Counted from the first letter of the stretch, positions 17,077 to 25,478 are shown. The stretch: 38,206 bases of DNA from an uncultured Lachnospiraceae bacterium (GCA_949738465.1 CATJBQ010000123.1:1-38206); one strand, 5' to 3'. Made by a program: numbers and translations. The notes: a model not told the origin generated them from the letters alone.

Positions 17077-17789
17077 AGGGTATCCTCCATGCGGTATCCC
17101 ACGCTGCGGATGGTCTTTATGCAGGACGGCGAACCCAGCTTGTCCCGCAGCCGCTTCATGGCAACGGTCAGGGTATTGTTATTCACGTAGTTGCCGTTTA
17201 CATCCCATACCTGCGCCAGGATCTGCTCCCTGGTAACCGTTCTTCCCTTATTCTGCATCAGGTACAAAAGCAGCTCATATTCGGTTGCGGTTAAGGGGAT
17301 TTCGCTATGACGCTCCAGAGACGGCAGGGAATCTGTGCAGGAAGTCCCCGGGAGGGGGAGGGTAACCACCCGCCGGTTCTGATCAATCCGGATTCCGCCG
17401 CAGGTGAGGTATGGTCCGGCCGTATGGCCGCTTCTGCGCAAAAGCGCCGTAATCCGCGAGTAGAGAACTTCCAGCTCAAAGGGCTTCACCACATAGTCGT
17501 CGGCCCCCTGCTCAAAGCCGGAGACAATATCGCCGGCGTCGCCTCGGACCGTGAGAAAGATGATGGGCAGCTCCCGGAAGCTGCCGCGGATCCAGCGGCA
17601 CAGGCTGTCTCCACGGCCGTCCGGCATATTCCAGTCCAGTAAAACAAGCGCGGGCGCATGCATGTCAAAAGCCTGCCGCGCCTGCACAAGGGTGGTGCAG
17701 ATCGTTACCTGGAAGCTTTTCTGTTCCAGAAATTCTTTCACAATATCCGCAATTTGAGGATCGTCCTCAATGTAATAGATATCAACCAT
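17073..17789 (-). CDS. OmpR-family response regulator of the ABC module
   Basis: A 238-residue regulator. The receiver domain has E8, D9 and D10, phosphorylation site D52 (LVLLDWNMPDG), a Thr switch in FLTVRGDA and Lys in YVVKPFEL. The winged helix ends in TIRSVGYRMED. A ~20-residue insert rich in Pro and Ser (LPLPGTSCTDSLPSLERHS) lies between the RRVV strand and the TATEYELL helix, longer than in most OmpR proteins. Only 21 bp separate its ATG from the fold-back element at 17811, so its own promoter must lie inside that element or further upstream. It is the first gene of the four-gene operon and likely controls it. Confidence 0.93.
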   Translation of the reverse strand: MVDIYYIEDDPQIADIVKEFLEQKSFQVTICTTLVQARQAFDMHAPALVLLDWNMPDGRGDSLCRWIRGSFRELPIIFLTVRGDAGDIVSGFEQGADDYVVKPFELEVLYSRITALLRRSGHTAGPYLTCGGIRIDQNRRVVTLPLPGTSCTDSLPSLERHSEIPLTATEYELLLYLMQNKGRTVTREQILAQVWDVNGNYVNNNTLTVAMKRLRDKLGSPSCIKTIRSVGYRMEDTL

Positions 17790-17810
17790 AGCAAAATACC
17801 GCCTTTTCCT

Positions 17811-18115
17811 GATGTTGGATCAAATAGGGATTTTTCATGTTGCGCTTGGCAAATCACACAAAATGTATTCCTCGTTTGTTTCGGTTCCGAATCTAAGAGC
17901 CTCTAAATGTCCTGTTAGAGGTTAAGAACCGCAGGCGCAACCGCCCTCTATGCGACATCCTGTCGCAGATCGGGCTTTCGTCGCCGTCCTGGCGCCGAAT
18001 TGCTGATTATGGTTAGGACATTAAGAGGTTCTAAGATTCTCCACAGTCACAAATCAGAATACATTTTGTGTGATTTGCCAATATCAATTATGAAAAGCCT
18101 ATTTGATCCAACATC
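17811..18115. mobile_element. 305-bp fold-back (MITE-like) element
   Basis: Two arms of about 100 bp (17811-17913 and 18015-18115) are imperfect inverted copies. The outer 18 bp are identical, starting GATGTTGGATC and ending in its complement. An inner block of 25 bp (centred on GGCAAATCACACAAAATG) is also identical, and the inner ends share CCTCT and AATGTCCT. The ~100-bp centre is non-coding and carries a perfect small hairpin (TGCGACA/TGTCGCA). Flanks TTTTCCT and CTTTCCT differ at one base and may be a worn target duplication. There is no transposase, so the element would be non-autonomous. It fills nearly all of the gap between the AAA-ATPase gene and the response regulator. No second copy was seen in the window. 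Confidence 0.7.
18006..18034 (-). promoter_or_regulatory. Possible promoter inside the fold-back element
   Basis: On the minus strand TTAGAA and CATAAT are 17 bp apart and point towards the response regulator. They sit at the inner edge of the right arm. The match is modest. Confidence 0.25.
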
Positions 18116-18162
18116 CTTTCCTCCAGTATAGCAGAAATATGTTACAGTTGTGTGACAAATGG

Positions 18163-19767
18163 TTAGACGACTGCTTCCACCAGAAGCTTATCACCCAAAA
18201 CAATCTCGTGGATACCGGTTTGTTTCTTTTTATTAAAATTGAAGCTGATCATATAGCCTTTTTTTAAATGATAATAATCCAGATATTCGGATAATTGCTG
18301 TTCCCCTCTGGAATTGTATTCGTTTCCCCGCCATATTTTCAGTTCGATGATTGTCTGCTGGCCACGAAAATCAAGAATCAGATCTGTGCGCCGATGATTC
18401 CTGGTTCTGGTTTCAATGTAATAATTTCCGGTTCCGTTTATGATCGGACGTATATAAAGAAGGAAAATACGCCTACCGTCATCCTCCAGAAAGGTTTCAT
18501 TGTAATCTCCAAATAATTCAGTATAATGTTCAACAAATTTTCGGATCAGCTTATCGATATCCAACTGGCCATTTTTTATTATGCCGTTTTTTTCTTCCAG
18601 CGCAAGCTGTGAAATCTCACTGTTCCGGCTTTCCTCAGCCAGAAAACCGTTATAGAGCCGCGTCTCGAAAATGCGGTTTGCGACATGGACAAAACCGTTT
18701 TGGACAGTTACAAAGCCAAACATGTGAGCCATCCGGATGCCCAGGTCTCCTGGAATAGTTTCAATTGGCTTTCCCAAAAGTAAAAGTTCCTTTAACATTT
18801 GCTTAAGCTCTGGAAAATCAATGAGCTTATTATCCAGGGATTCAAATAACGTATTTTCCTCCGCGAGAAGTGCCCGTACCGCCGCGAGAAAACCATTTTT
18901 GGTCCAGGCGTCATTTTTGGAAGGAAAGTCAACGCTTCCGGCAATTTTTTCATCGATAAGCTTACACAGCCGCGAAACCAGGAACGGATAGCCGGAGGTA
19001 TATGCGTAGAGCAGATCTGCAATTTGCGGAATGTTCATGCCGGTATGATGGTCCGATTCATAGCTCTTAAGCATTCCGGATATATCCTGGGAAGAAAAAC
19101 TCATGTCAATATCAAAATCGGCGGCAATATTCCAGGGGCTGTTTGTTTTTTGCTCATCCCTTGGCCGGATCTTCGACTTTAAGCTCTTTACATCGTAAAC
19201 GCCTGCCAGAATAACCGACTGGAAGGTAACGGTTCCCTTCGCTTCACGTTCCAGATAATAATTCCGAAGCTGCGCCAGAAAGTCCAGAAATACCTGGTTA
19301 TTTGCCGCGCTGTCTACTTCGTCGACCATCAGGACAACCGGTTTTGAAGAAACGCTGCAGATTTTGTTTATATTTTTAAACAGTTCGTATAAGGTGTAGG
19401 AAGAATCCTTCTGCCGGCACAGGGTTTGTATCTGGTTACACTCATTTTCCCATGCAGAGGAGCGGGAAATTTCCATGGAGATTTCTTCCAGAAAATAAGA
19501 GGCAAATGTGAGTGAGAAAATGTTTTCATTTTCAAATTTTGCGGCCCCTAATTTTTGAAAGTCCATGCTCACAACAAGATATTCCGATTTTAAAAAGGAG
19601 GTCAGGGCGTGAAGCATGGTTGTTTTTCCATATTGTCTTGCGCGGTTGATGGTAAAATAGGCGCCTTCTGCAACCATTTCCCTGATCTGGATCAAGCGGT
19701 CGTTCAGATCGATCATATAATGCTTTTGCGGTACGCAAAGACCGGCAACGTTAAATTTTTTGTTCAT
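18163..19767 (-). CDS. AAA-ATPase-like / PD-(D/E)XK nuclease-like protein
   Basis: A 534-residue protein of the large family combining an AAA-ATPase-like domain (PF09820 type) with a C-terminal PD-(D/E)XK domain (DUF1703 type). I choose the ATG at 19767 (MNKKFNVAG) because family members begin there and a GGAGG lies upstream; a longer frame is open to 19827. Walker A is RQYGKTT (44-50), and Walker B is near VVLMVDEVD. Near the C-terminus TDLILDFRGQQTIIELKIW supplies the Asp and ExK pattern of the nuclease fold. These proteins are highly abundant in Clostridia and Bacteroidetes and their role is unknown, sometimes linked to selfish or defence functions. The gene has its own promoter. Confidence 0.88.
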   Translation of the reverse strand: MNKKFNVAGLCVPQKHYMIDLNDRLIQIREMVAEGAYFTINRARQYGKTTMLHALTSFLKSEYLVVSMDFQKLGAAKFENENIFSLTFASYFLEEISMEISRSSAWENECNQIQTLCRQKDSSYTLYELFKNINKICSVSSKPVVLMVDEVDSAANNQVFLDFLAQLRNYYLEREAKGTVTFQSVILAGVYDVKSLKSKIRPRDEQKTNSPWNIAADFDIDMSFSSQDISGMLKSYESDHHTGMNIPQIADLLYAYTSGYPFLVSRLCKLIDEKIAGSVDFPSKNDAWTKNGFLAAVRALLAEENTLFESLDNKLIDFPELKQMLKELLLLGKPIETIPGDLGIRMAHMFGFVTVQNGFVHVANRIFETRLYNGFLAEESRNSEISQLALEEKNGIIKNGQLDIDKLIRKFVEHYTELFGDYNETFLEDDGRRIFLLYIRPIINGTGNYYIETRTRNHRRTDLILDFRGQQTIIELKIWRGNEYNSRGEQQLSEYLDYYHLKKGYMISFNFNKKKQTGIHEIVLGDKLLVEAVV

Positions 19768-19817
19768 ATCCAAGCCGTCCTCCATCCCATAGGCCAAATC
19801 GATTTGTGATACCAAAA

Positions 19818-19846
19818 AGTGTACCATAAGCCTGCCCGGGAATCAA
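19818..19846 (-). promoter_or_regulatory. Promoter of the AAA-ATPase-like gene
   Basis: On the minus strand TTGATT and TACACT are 17 bp apart, with a TG extension. Predicted start near 19811, about 44 nt before the ATG chosen for the gene. Confidence 0.55.
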
Positions 19847-19860
19847 GCCAAAAGCTGTAG

Positions 19861-19902
19861 AAAAACCCCGGGCGCAAGATCCATTCCTTGTCAACCGGGG
19901 TT
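19861..19902 (-). terminator. Intrinsic terminator (minus strand)
   Basis: AACCCCGG (19864-19871) pairs with CCGGGGTT (19895-19902), followed on the minus strand by a T run. It lies 40 bp after the stop of the small minus-strand gene. Confidence 0.75.
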
Positions 19903-19941
19903 CTTCCTGTTTTTTTCTTCTGTCAATTATTTCACCTTTCT

Positions 19942-20154
19942 TCAGACCAGCGCATGAAACTCGGAAGCTTCTTCCCGATCCTCCTGCATCAGGGAATCCA
20001 GTAATGCTGCAAAAGAGGGGGAATTCTGTCTCGTCTGCTGCTGTCTCTTGCTGTGTGGCGCAGGCTTTTCTACATGGCCTACCGGGTTAACGGGTAATAC
20101 AATAGATACATGTTGTACGTAGATTGCGACAATCACCTTCCTTATCAAAATCAT
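19942..20154 (-). CDS. Small hypothetical protein
   Basis: A 70-residue frame that I do not recognise with certainty. The N-terminal third is hydrophobic (IRKVIVAIYVQHVSIVLP); the rest is polar with a Pro/Lys/Gln-rich middle and a C-terminal helix FAALLDSLMQEDREEA. The middle and end look like small conserved Clostridial proteins of the type VNPV...SFAALLD, but this is an impression. The start is uncertain: the ATG at 20154 lacks a ribosome binding site, while AAGGAAGG lies inside the frame, about 20 bases further on, without a clear start codon after it. A good terminator 40 bp downstream supports it as a real gene. Confidence 0.45.
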   Translation of the reverse strand: MILIRKVIVAIYVQHVSIVLPVNPVGHVEKPAPHSKRQQQTRQNSPSFAALLDSLMQEDREEASEFHALV

Positions 20155-20273
20155 GGGTCTATAAAGTTTCTTTTTCTTACCTTATATATCGGCAGACGTC
20201 GTAAAAATTGTAACGATAAATTCTTAAAATCTTATGAAATTTCCAGAATAAGATATTTCTTTTTCGTATTTTG

Positions 20274-20282
20274 TGGTACAAT
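20274..20282 (+). promoter_or_regulatory. Extended -10 promoter of the pseudouridine synthase gene
   Basis: TG-G-TACAAT fits an extended -10 box; the -35 region is poor. Predicted start near 20289, 31 nt before the start codon. Confidence 0.45.
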
Positions 20283-20319
20283 CGAAAAGGTAAGCGTTAA
20301 TTTAGAAAAGAGGGTTATT

Positions 20320-20997
20320 ATGTCGCCACAACAGCTACGGATTATCGAAGAAGATCAGGATCTGATCATCTGCTGCAAGCCGGCAGGGATCCCGGTCCAG
20401 AGCCCGCGGATGGGGCAGCCGGATATGGAGAGTTTGTTAAAAAATTATCGGACTCTCCGGGGAGAGAGGCCGGAGATCTATGTGGTGCATCGTCTCGACC
20501 AGCCGGTGGAGGGGGTGATGGTTTTCGCCAAGAACCAGAAGGCGGCCGCCGGATTGACCAGGCAGTTCCGGGAGCGGACGGTGGACAAGATTTACCATGC
20601 AGTGGTGGAAGGAACGCCCTGCCCGCCGAAGGGCAGGCTTACGGACTATCTTTTGCGGGACGGCAGGACCAACACCTCCCGGGTGGTCAGCCGGGATACG
20701 CCGGGAGCCAGGCAGGCGTCGCTTACCTACCGGGTGCTGGAGCAGGCAGACGGCAGGCAGCAGGAGGATGGCAGCGGGCAGGAGCAGTCCCTGGTGGAGA
20801 TCCACTTAGAGACGGGACGTCATCACCAGATCCGCGTACAGATGGCCCATAGCGGCCATCCTCTGGTGGGAGATAAAAAATACAACCCCCATTGCGGGGA
20901 GGGGTATCTGCCCGTCCGGCTTCGTTCCGTGCAGCTTGCATTCCGCCATCCGGCCACCGGCCTGAAAAAGGAATATAAATACCCAAATGAACCATAA
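20320..20997 (+). CDS. RluA-family pseudouridine synthase
   Basis: A 225-residue RNA-modifying enzyme that isomerises uridine to pseudouridine in rRNA or tRNA. The start at 20320 has AGAGGG 5 bp upstream; a longer open frame to 20110 has no start support. The catalytic motif is VHRLDQPVEGVMVFAKN with the catalytic Asp in HRLD. Downstream are the substrate-binding KIYHAVVEG segment and the ETGRHHQIRVQMAHSGHPLVGD motif, both typical of RluA. There is no S4 domain at the N-terminus, so it belongs to the short form. The target site cannot be named. Confidence 0.92.
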   Translation: MSPQQLRIIEEDQDLIICCKPAGIPVQSPRMGQPDMESLLKNYRTLRGERPEIYVVHRLDQPVEGVMVFAKNQKAAAGLTRQFRERTVDKIYHAVVEGTPCPPKGRLTDYLLRDGRTNTSRVVSRDTPGARQASLTYRVLEQADGRQQEDGSGQEQSLVEIHLETGRHHQIRVQMAHSGHPLVGDKKYNPHCGEGYLPVRLRSVQLAFRHPATGLKKEYKYPNEP

Positions 20998-21021
20998 TAG
21001 ATACCAAATGAGCAAAGAATC

Positions 21022-21050
21022 TTGCAGATGGCTTTTTTTCTGCTTAGAAT
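21022..21050 (+). promoter_or_regulatory. Promoter of the M16C protease gene
   Basis: TTGCAG (21022-21027) and TAGAAT (21045-21050) with 17-bp spacing; predicted start near 21057, 48 nt before the ATG. Confidence 0.6.
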
Positions 21051-21104
21051 AAAATCTAAAAAATATATGTTATCTATTTTAAGAGGTAAAGGAGGAGCAA
21101 TTAT

Positions 21105-23999
21105 ATGAAGCAAATGGAGCAGGTACATGGATTCACAGTGACTGAAATCCGCCCCTTAGGGGAATTAAATGGGGAGATGTACCGGATGACTCACGATAAG
21201 ACCGGGCTGGAGCTGGTATGGCTGAAGCGGGAGGAGGAGAACAAGACCTTTGGCATCGCCTTTGAGACGCTGCCCTGGAATGATACGGGAGTGTTCCATA
21301 TTCTGGAGCATTCGGTGCTGTGCGGATCGAAAGCATATCCGGTGAAGGAGCCCTTTGTGGAGCTGATGAAAAATTCCATGAATACCTTCCTCAACGCCAT
21401 GACATTTCCGGATAAGACCTTCTATCCCATTTCCAGCCGCAATGAAAAGGACTTTTTTAACCTGATGCGGGTATACCTGGACGCGGTATTTTATCCGTTG
21501 ATTTACAGCAAGCCGGAGATTTTCCATCAGGAGGGCTGGCATTACGAGTTTGACCAGGAGGGGCAGCCAAGCTATAAGGGCGTCGTGTTCAACGAGATGA
21601 AGGGAGCCTTCGCAGATGCGGACCAGATAATGAGCAGCCAGATGAATCAACTGCTGTTTCCGGATAACTGCTACCGGTATGAGTCCGGCGGCGATCCTGC
21701 CCGGATTCCGGATCTGGGCTACGAGGAGTTTCTTGACAGCCACCGGAGGTTTTATGCGCCCTCCAACGGATATGTATATCTGGACGGGGATCTGGATATC
21801 CATAAGGTTCTGGAGGTGCTGGATCAGGAATACCTGCAGGAATTTGAAAAGACAGAGCGGATGGCGCCCCCCACGCTCCAGCAGCCGGTAGACGGGGGGC
21901 TGCGGGAAGCAGAATACGAGCTGTCTGCGGAGGAGAATGAGGAGGGCCGTGTCCGCATGGCCTGGGGAAATGTGATCGGCGCCTTCCAGGAACGGGAAAA
22001 AATTGTGGCGGTCCAGGTGCTTGCCGAGGTACTCTGCGGCAATAACCAGTCTCCCTTATGCAAGGCGGTTCTGTCGGAGGGGCTGGCAGAGGATGTGATC
22101 ATGCAGGTGATGGACGGCATCCAGCAGCCCTGGGTGCAGCTTGAGGTGCAGCATTTCAGCGAAGAAAACCGTGAGCGGATACGGCAGGTGGTATTTGATA
22201 CCCTCGCCTGCCAGGTCCGGGAGGGAGTCGACCGTGAGCAGCTTCAGGCGGTGATGACGAATTTCGAATTCCGTATGCGTGAGCGGGATTACGGCATGAC
22301 GCCCCAGGGCCTGGGACTGGGCTATCAGGTTCTGGAGAGCTGGCTGTATGGCGGCGATCCGGCGGCAAATCTGGAGGTGGGCGATCTGTTTGAGCGCCTG
22401 CGGGAAAAGATGGAGCAGGGGTATTTTGAGATGCTGATCCGTGAAGTTTTCCTGGAAAATCCCCATACCTGCCAGGTGGTGCTTAAGCCCTCCCACCAGG
22501 CCGGGGAAAAGCGCAACGCCTTAGAGGCACAGAGGCTTCAGCAGGAGGCGGCTGCCTGGGATGACGCCGGGAAGCAGGAGCTTTTGGAGGCCCAGCGGAA
22601 GCTGGAGGCATGGCAGGAGTCGGAGGACAGTCCCGAAGCGTTAGCATCGCTTCCGGTTCTGACTTTAGCGGATATTCCCAGAGAGCCGGAATTTTTGCCC
22701 ACAGAGGAGAAGGAGATTGCGGGCATCCCGGTGCTGATGCACAGCTTAAACAGCAATGGCATCCTGTATGTGAGCCTGTATTTTAACGTGTCCGGATATG
22801 GCCAGGAGGAGTTGTCGGCCCTTTCCCTGATGTGCGCGGTGCTGGGGAAGCTTCGTACGAAATCCCATTCGGTGGAGGAGCTGACCAATATGGGCCGCCT
22901 GCGCTGCGGCCAGATGGGCGCCCATCTGCAGAATTACGGGCAGGAGGGGAAAAATGAGAGCTGTGATACGAAGCTGTGCATGTCCTTCAGTTGTCTGGAA
23001 ACTCATCTGGAGGAAGCCCTTGCGCTGGCGGCGGAGCTTCTGACGGAGACCTGTTTTGACGCGGAGCAGGATGTTCTGGACCTGGTGCGCCAGAACCGGC
23101 AGCAGATGTTCCAGGGGATCGTGATGAGCGGGTCCATGGTTGCGCTGGGGCGTCTGGCAGCCCAGCAGAACCTGGCCGGTGTGGCCAGTGAGTGTACCGG
23201 CGGCTTTGCCTTTTACCAGTGGCTGAAACGGCAGGAGGATGAATGGAACTGGCGTTCGTTGAAACAGCAGTTTGAAACCTTTTCCTCGGAAATTTTCGGC
23301 AGAAATAAGCTGATTTTAAGTGTGACGGGAGATGCGGATACCTTTGCCGGACAGGCGGCGGAATATCTGGCCGGGGCCTTGCCAAAGGTTACGGTTTCGG
23401 ATGTGCAGCCAAAGCTTAAGGTGTGGGAGAAGGTGAACGAAGGAATCGTAATTCCGGCTGATATTTCCTTTGCCGCCGCAGCCGGAGATCTGCAGGCCCA
23501 TGGCGGTCATTACACCGGGGATCTTCCCCTGGCGGCCCGGATTGCCAGCCTGGTATACCTGTGGAATGCGATCCGTGTTCAGGGCGGCGCTTACGGAACG
23601 GGTCTTCTGATCCGCGATACCGGCATGGCATGCTGCTATTCTTACCGGGATCCCAATGCGGCCCAGTCCCTGGAATGCTATCAGGCAACGGCGGATTTCC
23701 TGAAGGAGTTCTGCAAGGAGGAGATGGATCTTACCGGTTTTATTATCGGGGCCGTATCAGATGCGTCGCCTCTGATGACGCCGCGGATGAAGGGATTTAC
23801 GGCGGACGGCTTTTATTTCCGGGGGATTTCCTGGGAGAAGCGCTGCCAGCTCCGCCGCGAGCTTCTGGATGCAACGCCCCAAAGACTGTGTGAAATTGCC
23901 GGGGAGCTTGGGACGGCTCTTTCAGAAGGCAGCGTCTGTGTGATCGGCTCTAAACAGCAGTTGGAAGCATGCGGATTGTCAAAAGTTTATCAATTGTAA
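21105..23999 (+). CDS. M16C-family (PreP/Cym1-like) zinc metalloprotease
   Basis: A 964-residue peptidase of the insulinase superfamily, M16C subfamily, which degrades short peptides inside a closed chamber made of two homologous halves. The inverted zinc motif HxxEH is H65-ILE-H69, followed by CGSKAYPVKEPF, and the distal ligand Glu lies in FNEMKGAFAD. A central M16C-associated helical region covers about 450-700 and the second, inactive half follows, with RxxxY-type features near QGGAYGTG. The start has AGGAGG 10 bp upstream. Length is normal for the family. No signal peptide is present, so it acts in the cytoplasm. Confidence 0.93.
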   Translation: MKQMEQVHGFTVTEIRPLGELNGEMYRMTHDKTGLELVWLKREEENKTFGIAFETLPWNDTGVFHILEHSVLCGSKAYPVKEPFVELMKNSMNTFLNAMTFPDKTFYPISSRNEKDFFNLMRVYLDAVFYPLIYSKPEIFHQEGWHYEFDQEGQPSYKGVVFNEMKGAFADADQIMSSQMNQLLFPDNCYRYESGGDPARIPDLGYEEFLDSHRRFYAPSNGYVYLDGDLDIHKVLEVLDQEYLQEFEKTERMAPPTLQQPVDGGLREAEYELSAEENEEGRVRMAWGNVIGAFQEREKIVAVQVLAEVLCGNNQSPLCKAVLSEGLAEDVIMQVMDGIQQPWVQLEVQHFSEENRERIRQVVFDTLACQVREGVDREQLQAVMTNFEFRMRERDYGMTPQGLGLGYQVLESWLYGGDPAANLEVGDLFERLREKMEQGYFEMLIREVFLENPHTCQVVLKPSHQAGEKRNALEAQRLQQEAAAWDDAGKQELLEAQRKLEAWQESEDSPEALASLPVLTLADIPREPEFLPTEEKEIAGIPVLMHSLNSNGILYVSLYFNVSGYGQEELSALSLMCAVLGKLRTKSHSVEELTNMGRLRCGQMGAHLQNYGQEGKNESCDTKLCMSFSCLETHLEEALALAAELLTETCFDAEQDVLDLVRQNRQQMFQGIVMSGSMVALGRLAAQQNLAGVASECTGGFAFYQWLKRQEDEWNWRSLKQQFETFSSEIFGRNKLILSVTGDADTFAGQAAEYLAGALPKVTVSDVQPKLKVWEKVNEGIVIPADISFAAAAGDLQAHGGHYTGDLPLAARIASLVYLWNAIRVQGGAYGTGLLIRDTGMACCYSYRDPNAAQSLECYQATADFLKEFCKEEMDLTGFIIGAVSDASPLMTPRMKGFTADGFYFRGISWEKRCQLRRELLDATPQRLCEIAGELGTALSEGSVCVIGSKQQLEACGLSKVYQL

Positions 24000-24055
24000 G
24001 TGGAAGGATTCCGCAGGGATTTGGCGGCGGCAGGAATGAAATGACGAAAAGCTGA

Positions 24056-24061
24056 TATACT
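24056..24061 (+). promoter_or_regulatory. -10-like box immediately before the YtvI start codon
   Basis: TATACT ends 6 bases before the ATG at 24068, so transcription would start at or next to the start codon. No clear -35 is present. Its place explains the lack of a ribosome binding site if the mRNA is leaderless. Confidence 0.35.
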
Positions 24062-24067
24062 ATCCCT

Positions 24068-25108
24068 ATGCGGGAAGAATTAAAAAAGCCTTTGCTGAAT
24101 GTGGTAAAAATATTGGGAATTGCCCTGGCGGTGCATTTGTTCTTACAATACCTGCTGCCGCTGGCAATTCCCTTTTTATTAGCCTTCTTGCTGGCAAAAT
24201 GGCTGTATCCAATCATTGCAAAACTTCATAAAAAACTGCATATCAAGCGGGGACTTCTGGCAGGGATTGTACTCCTTATATTTCTTGGCTTGCTGCTTTG
24301 GGTATTCTGGCTTCTGGGAAAAAATCTTCTGGGACAGCTACAGCAGTTGATTGTCAATGCGCCCTCCTACTGGGATGCGGCGTATGACTTTTGCCATAGC
24401 TGCTGCGTTCAGTTCGAGCAGTGGACAGGCTATAAGGCGGAGCTGGTGGAGTACCAGGTTACAAATGTGGCCCCCCAGATCTGGGAAAATGCCAAGGGGA
24501 GCATTCTGCCGGTGCTGATGCGTGGATCCGCCGGGTGGCTGAAAGGGCTTGGCGTATTTGCGGGAGTGGGCATTGTGACGGGGATTGCCACACTGCTGAT
24601 TCTGACGGAATATCCCAGGATCCGCCATGGGCTGCAGCACCATGTGCTGGGAAAGGCCCTTTTAAATGTCATGCGGCGTGTGTACCATGCAGGGGGCGGT
24701 TATGTGAAGGCCCAGTTTCTGATTATGCTGATGGTGACGACGGTCTGTGTGATCGGCCTGTTCTGCACCGGGAACAGCTATGCGCTGATTGCCGGGGCCG
24801 GGATCGGCTTCTGCGACGCCCTGCCCTTTCTGGGAACCGGGACGATTCTGATCCCCTGGGCCGTAATCGAGCTTCTCCAGGGGAAGTATCTTCTGGCGGC
24901 AGCCTATGCGGTGATTTATACCATTTCCACCCTGACCCGGGAGCTGCTGGAGCCAAAGCTGGTGGGCAATAAGCTGGGGATGCCCCCTTTGGTGGTGGTG
25001 GGAGCCGTCTATGTGGGACTGCGGGTTTACGGCCTGTGGGGCTTTGCCCTGGGACCCGTTTCCTATATTTTAATCCGGGAAATCTGGCGGGAGCTGCAGA
25101 CAGGGTGA
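24068..25108 (+). CDS. ytvI: AI-2E family membrane protein, YtvI-like
   Basis: A 346-residue polytopic membrane protein of the AI-2E/UPF0118 family, close in layout to the sporulation protein YtvI. Two helices at the N-terminus (IALAVHLFLQYLLPLAIPFLLAFLLA region and GLLAGIVLLIFLGLLLWVFWLLG region), a soluble stretch (about 95-160), and then five or six helices, with the family signature LGTGTILIPWAV and the conserved EPKLVGNKLGMPPLVV near 295-311. The ATG at 24068 has no ribosome binding site; a -10-like box lies just before it. The final codons are duplicated by a 32-bp tandem repeat that leaves the stop in place. The sporulation role is family knowledge only. Confidence 0.85.
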   Translation: MREELKKPLLNVVKILGIALAVHLFLQYLLPLAIPFLLAFLLAKWLYPIIAKLHKKLHIKRGLLAGIVLLIFLGLLLWVFWLLGKNLLGQLQQLIVNAPSYWDAAYDFCHSCCVQFEQWTGYKAELVEYQVTNVAPQIWENAKGSILPVLMRGSAGWLKGLGVFAGVGIVTGIATLLILTEYPRIRHGLQHHVLGKALLNVMRRVYHAGGGYVKAQFLIMLMVTTVCVIGLFCTGNSYALIAGAGIGFCDALPFLGTGTILIPWAVIELLQGKYLLAAAYAVIYTISTLTRELLEPKLVGNKLGMPPLVVVGAVYVGLRVYGLWGFALGPVSYILIREIWRELQTG

Positions 25109-25157
25109 GAAAAATCCGGCGCAGGCTGCAGGCAGGGTGAGAAAAATCCGGCGCAGG
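25094..25157 (+). repeat. Two 32-bp tandem repeats across the ytvI stop codon
   Basis: Units 25094-25125 and 25126-25157 differ at one base and a third copy is just begun. The first unit contains the last codons and stop of ytvI, so the second restates them in the intergenic region. Confidence 0.9.
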
Positions 25158-25171
25158 CTGAAAATGGGGGC

Positions 25172-25201
25172 TTGACAAATCACCTGTTTGTAGCTTAGAA
25201 T
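25172..25201 (+). promoter_or_regulatory. Promoter of the T-box/proS transcript
   Basis: A perfect TTGACA (25172-25177) and TAGAAT (25196-25201) are 18 bp apart. Start near 25208. Confidence 0.75.
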
Positions 25202-25207
25202 AAGTGC

Positions 25208-25478
25208 ACAGCGATGAAGAGGAATAGTACAGGAGGGAAGGATTACAGAGAGGGAATCGCTGGTGCGAGATTCCCATCCCAAGCTTTTGGAACCCACCTT
25301 GGAGCTTCCTGTGAAAACAGGCGTGTTCCCGGCGTTAACGGGAGATGAGTGAATGCAGAACATGTGTTCCGTTCGGGGCGCTGGCAGTTTCCGGCAGGCA
25401 GGAGCATGTGGGTGCATTAATAAGGGTGGTACCGCCGAGCCTTCGGTCCCTTTTTGGGGGATCAGAAGGTTTTTTTTT
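25208..25478 (+). ncRNA. T-box riboswitch, proline specific
   Basis: The 270-nt leader has the T-box layout: stem I with the specifier loop GAAC-CCA-CC, where CCA (25294-25296) is a proline codon, and the conserved T-box AAGGGTGGTACCGCC (25422-25436). The TGGT in it would pair with the uncharged ACCA end of tRNA-Pro. A terminator follows at 25440-25478. Uncharged tRNA-Pro should allow read-through into proS. Codon specificity and the gene downstream agree. Confidence 0.93.
25440..25478 (+). terminator. Regulated terminator of the T-box
   Basis: CCTTC and GTCCC pair with GGGGATC and GAAGG across a short T-rich loop, followed by nine T. Its 5' arm competes with the T-box antiterminator. Confidence 0.85.
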
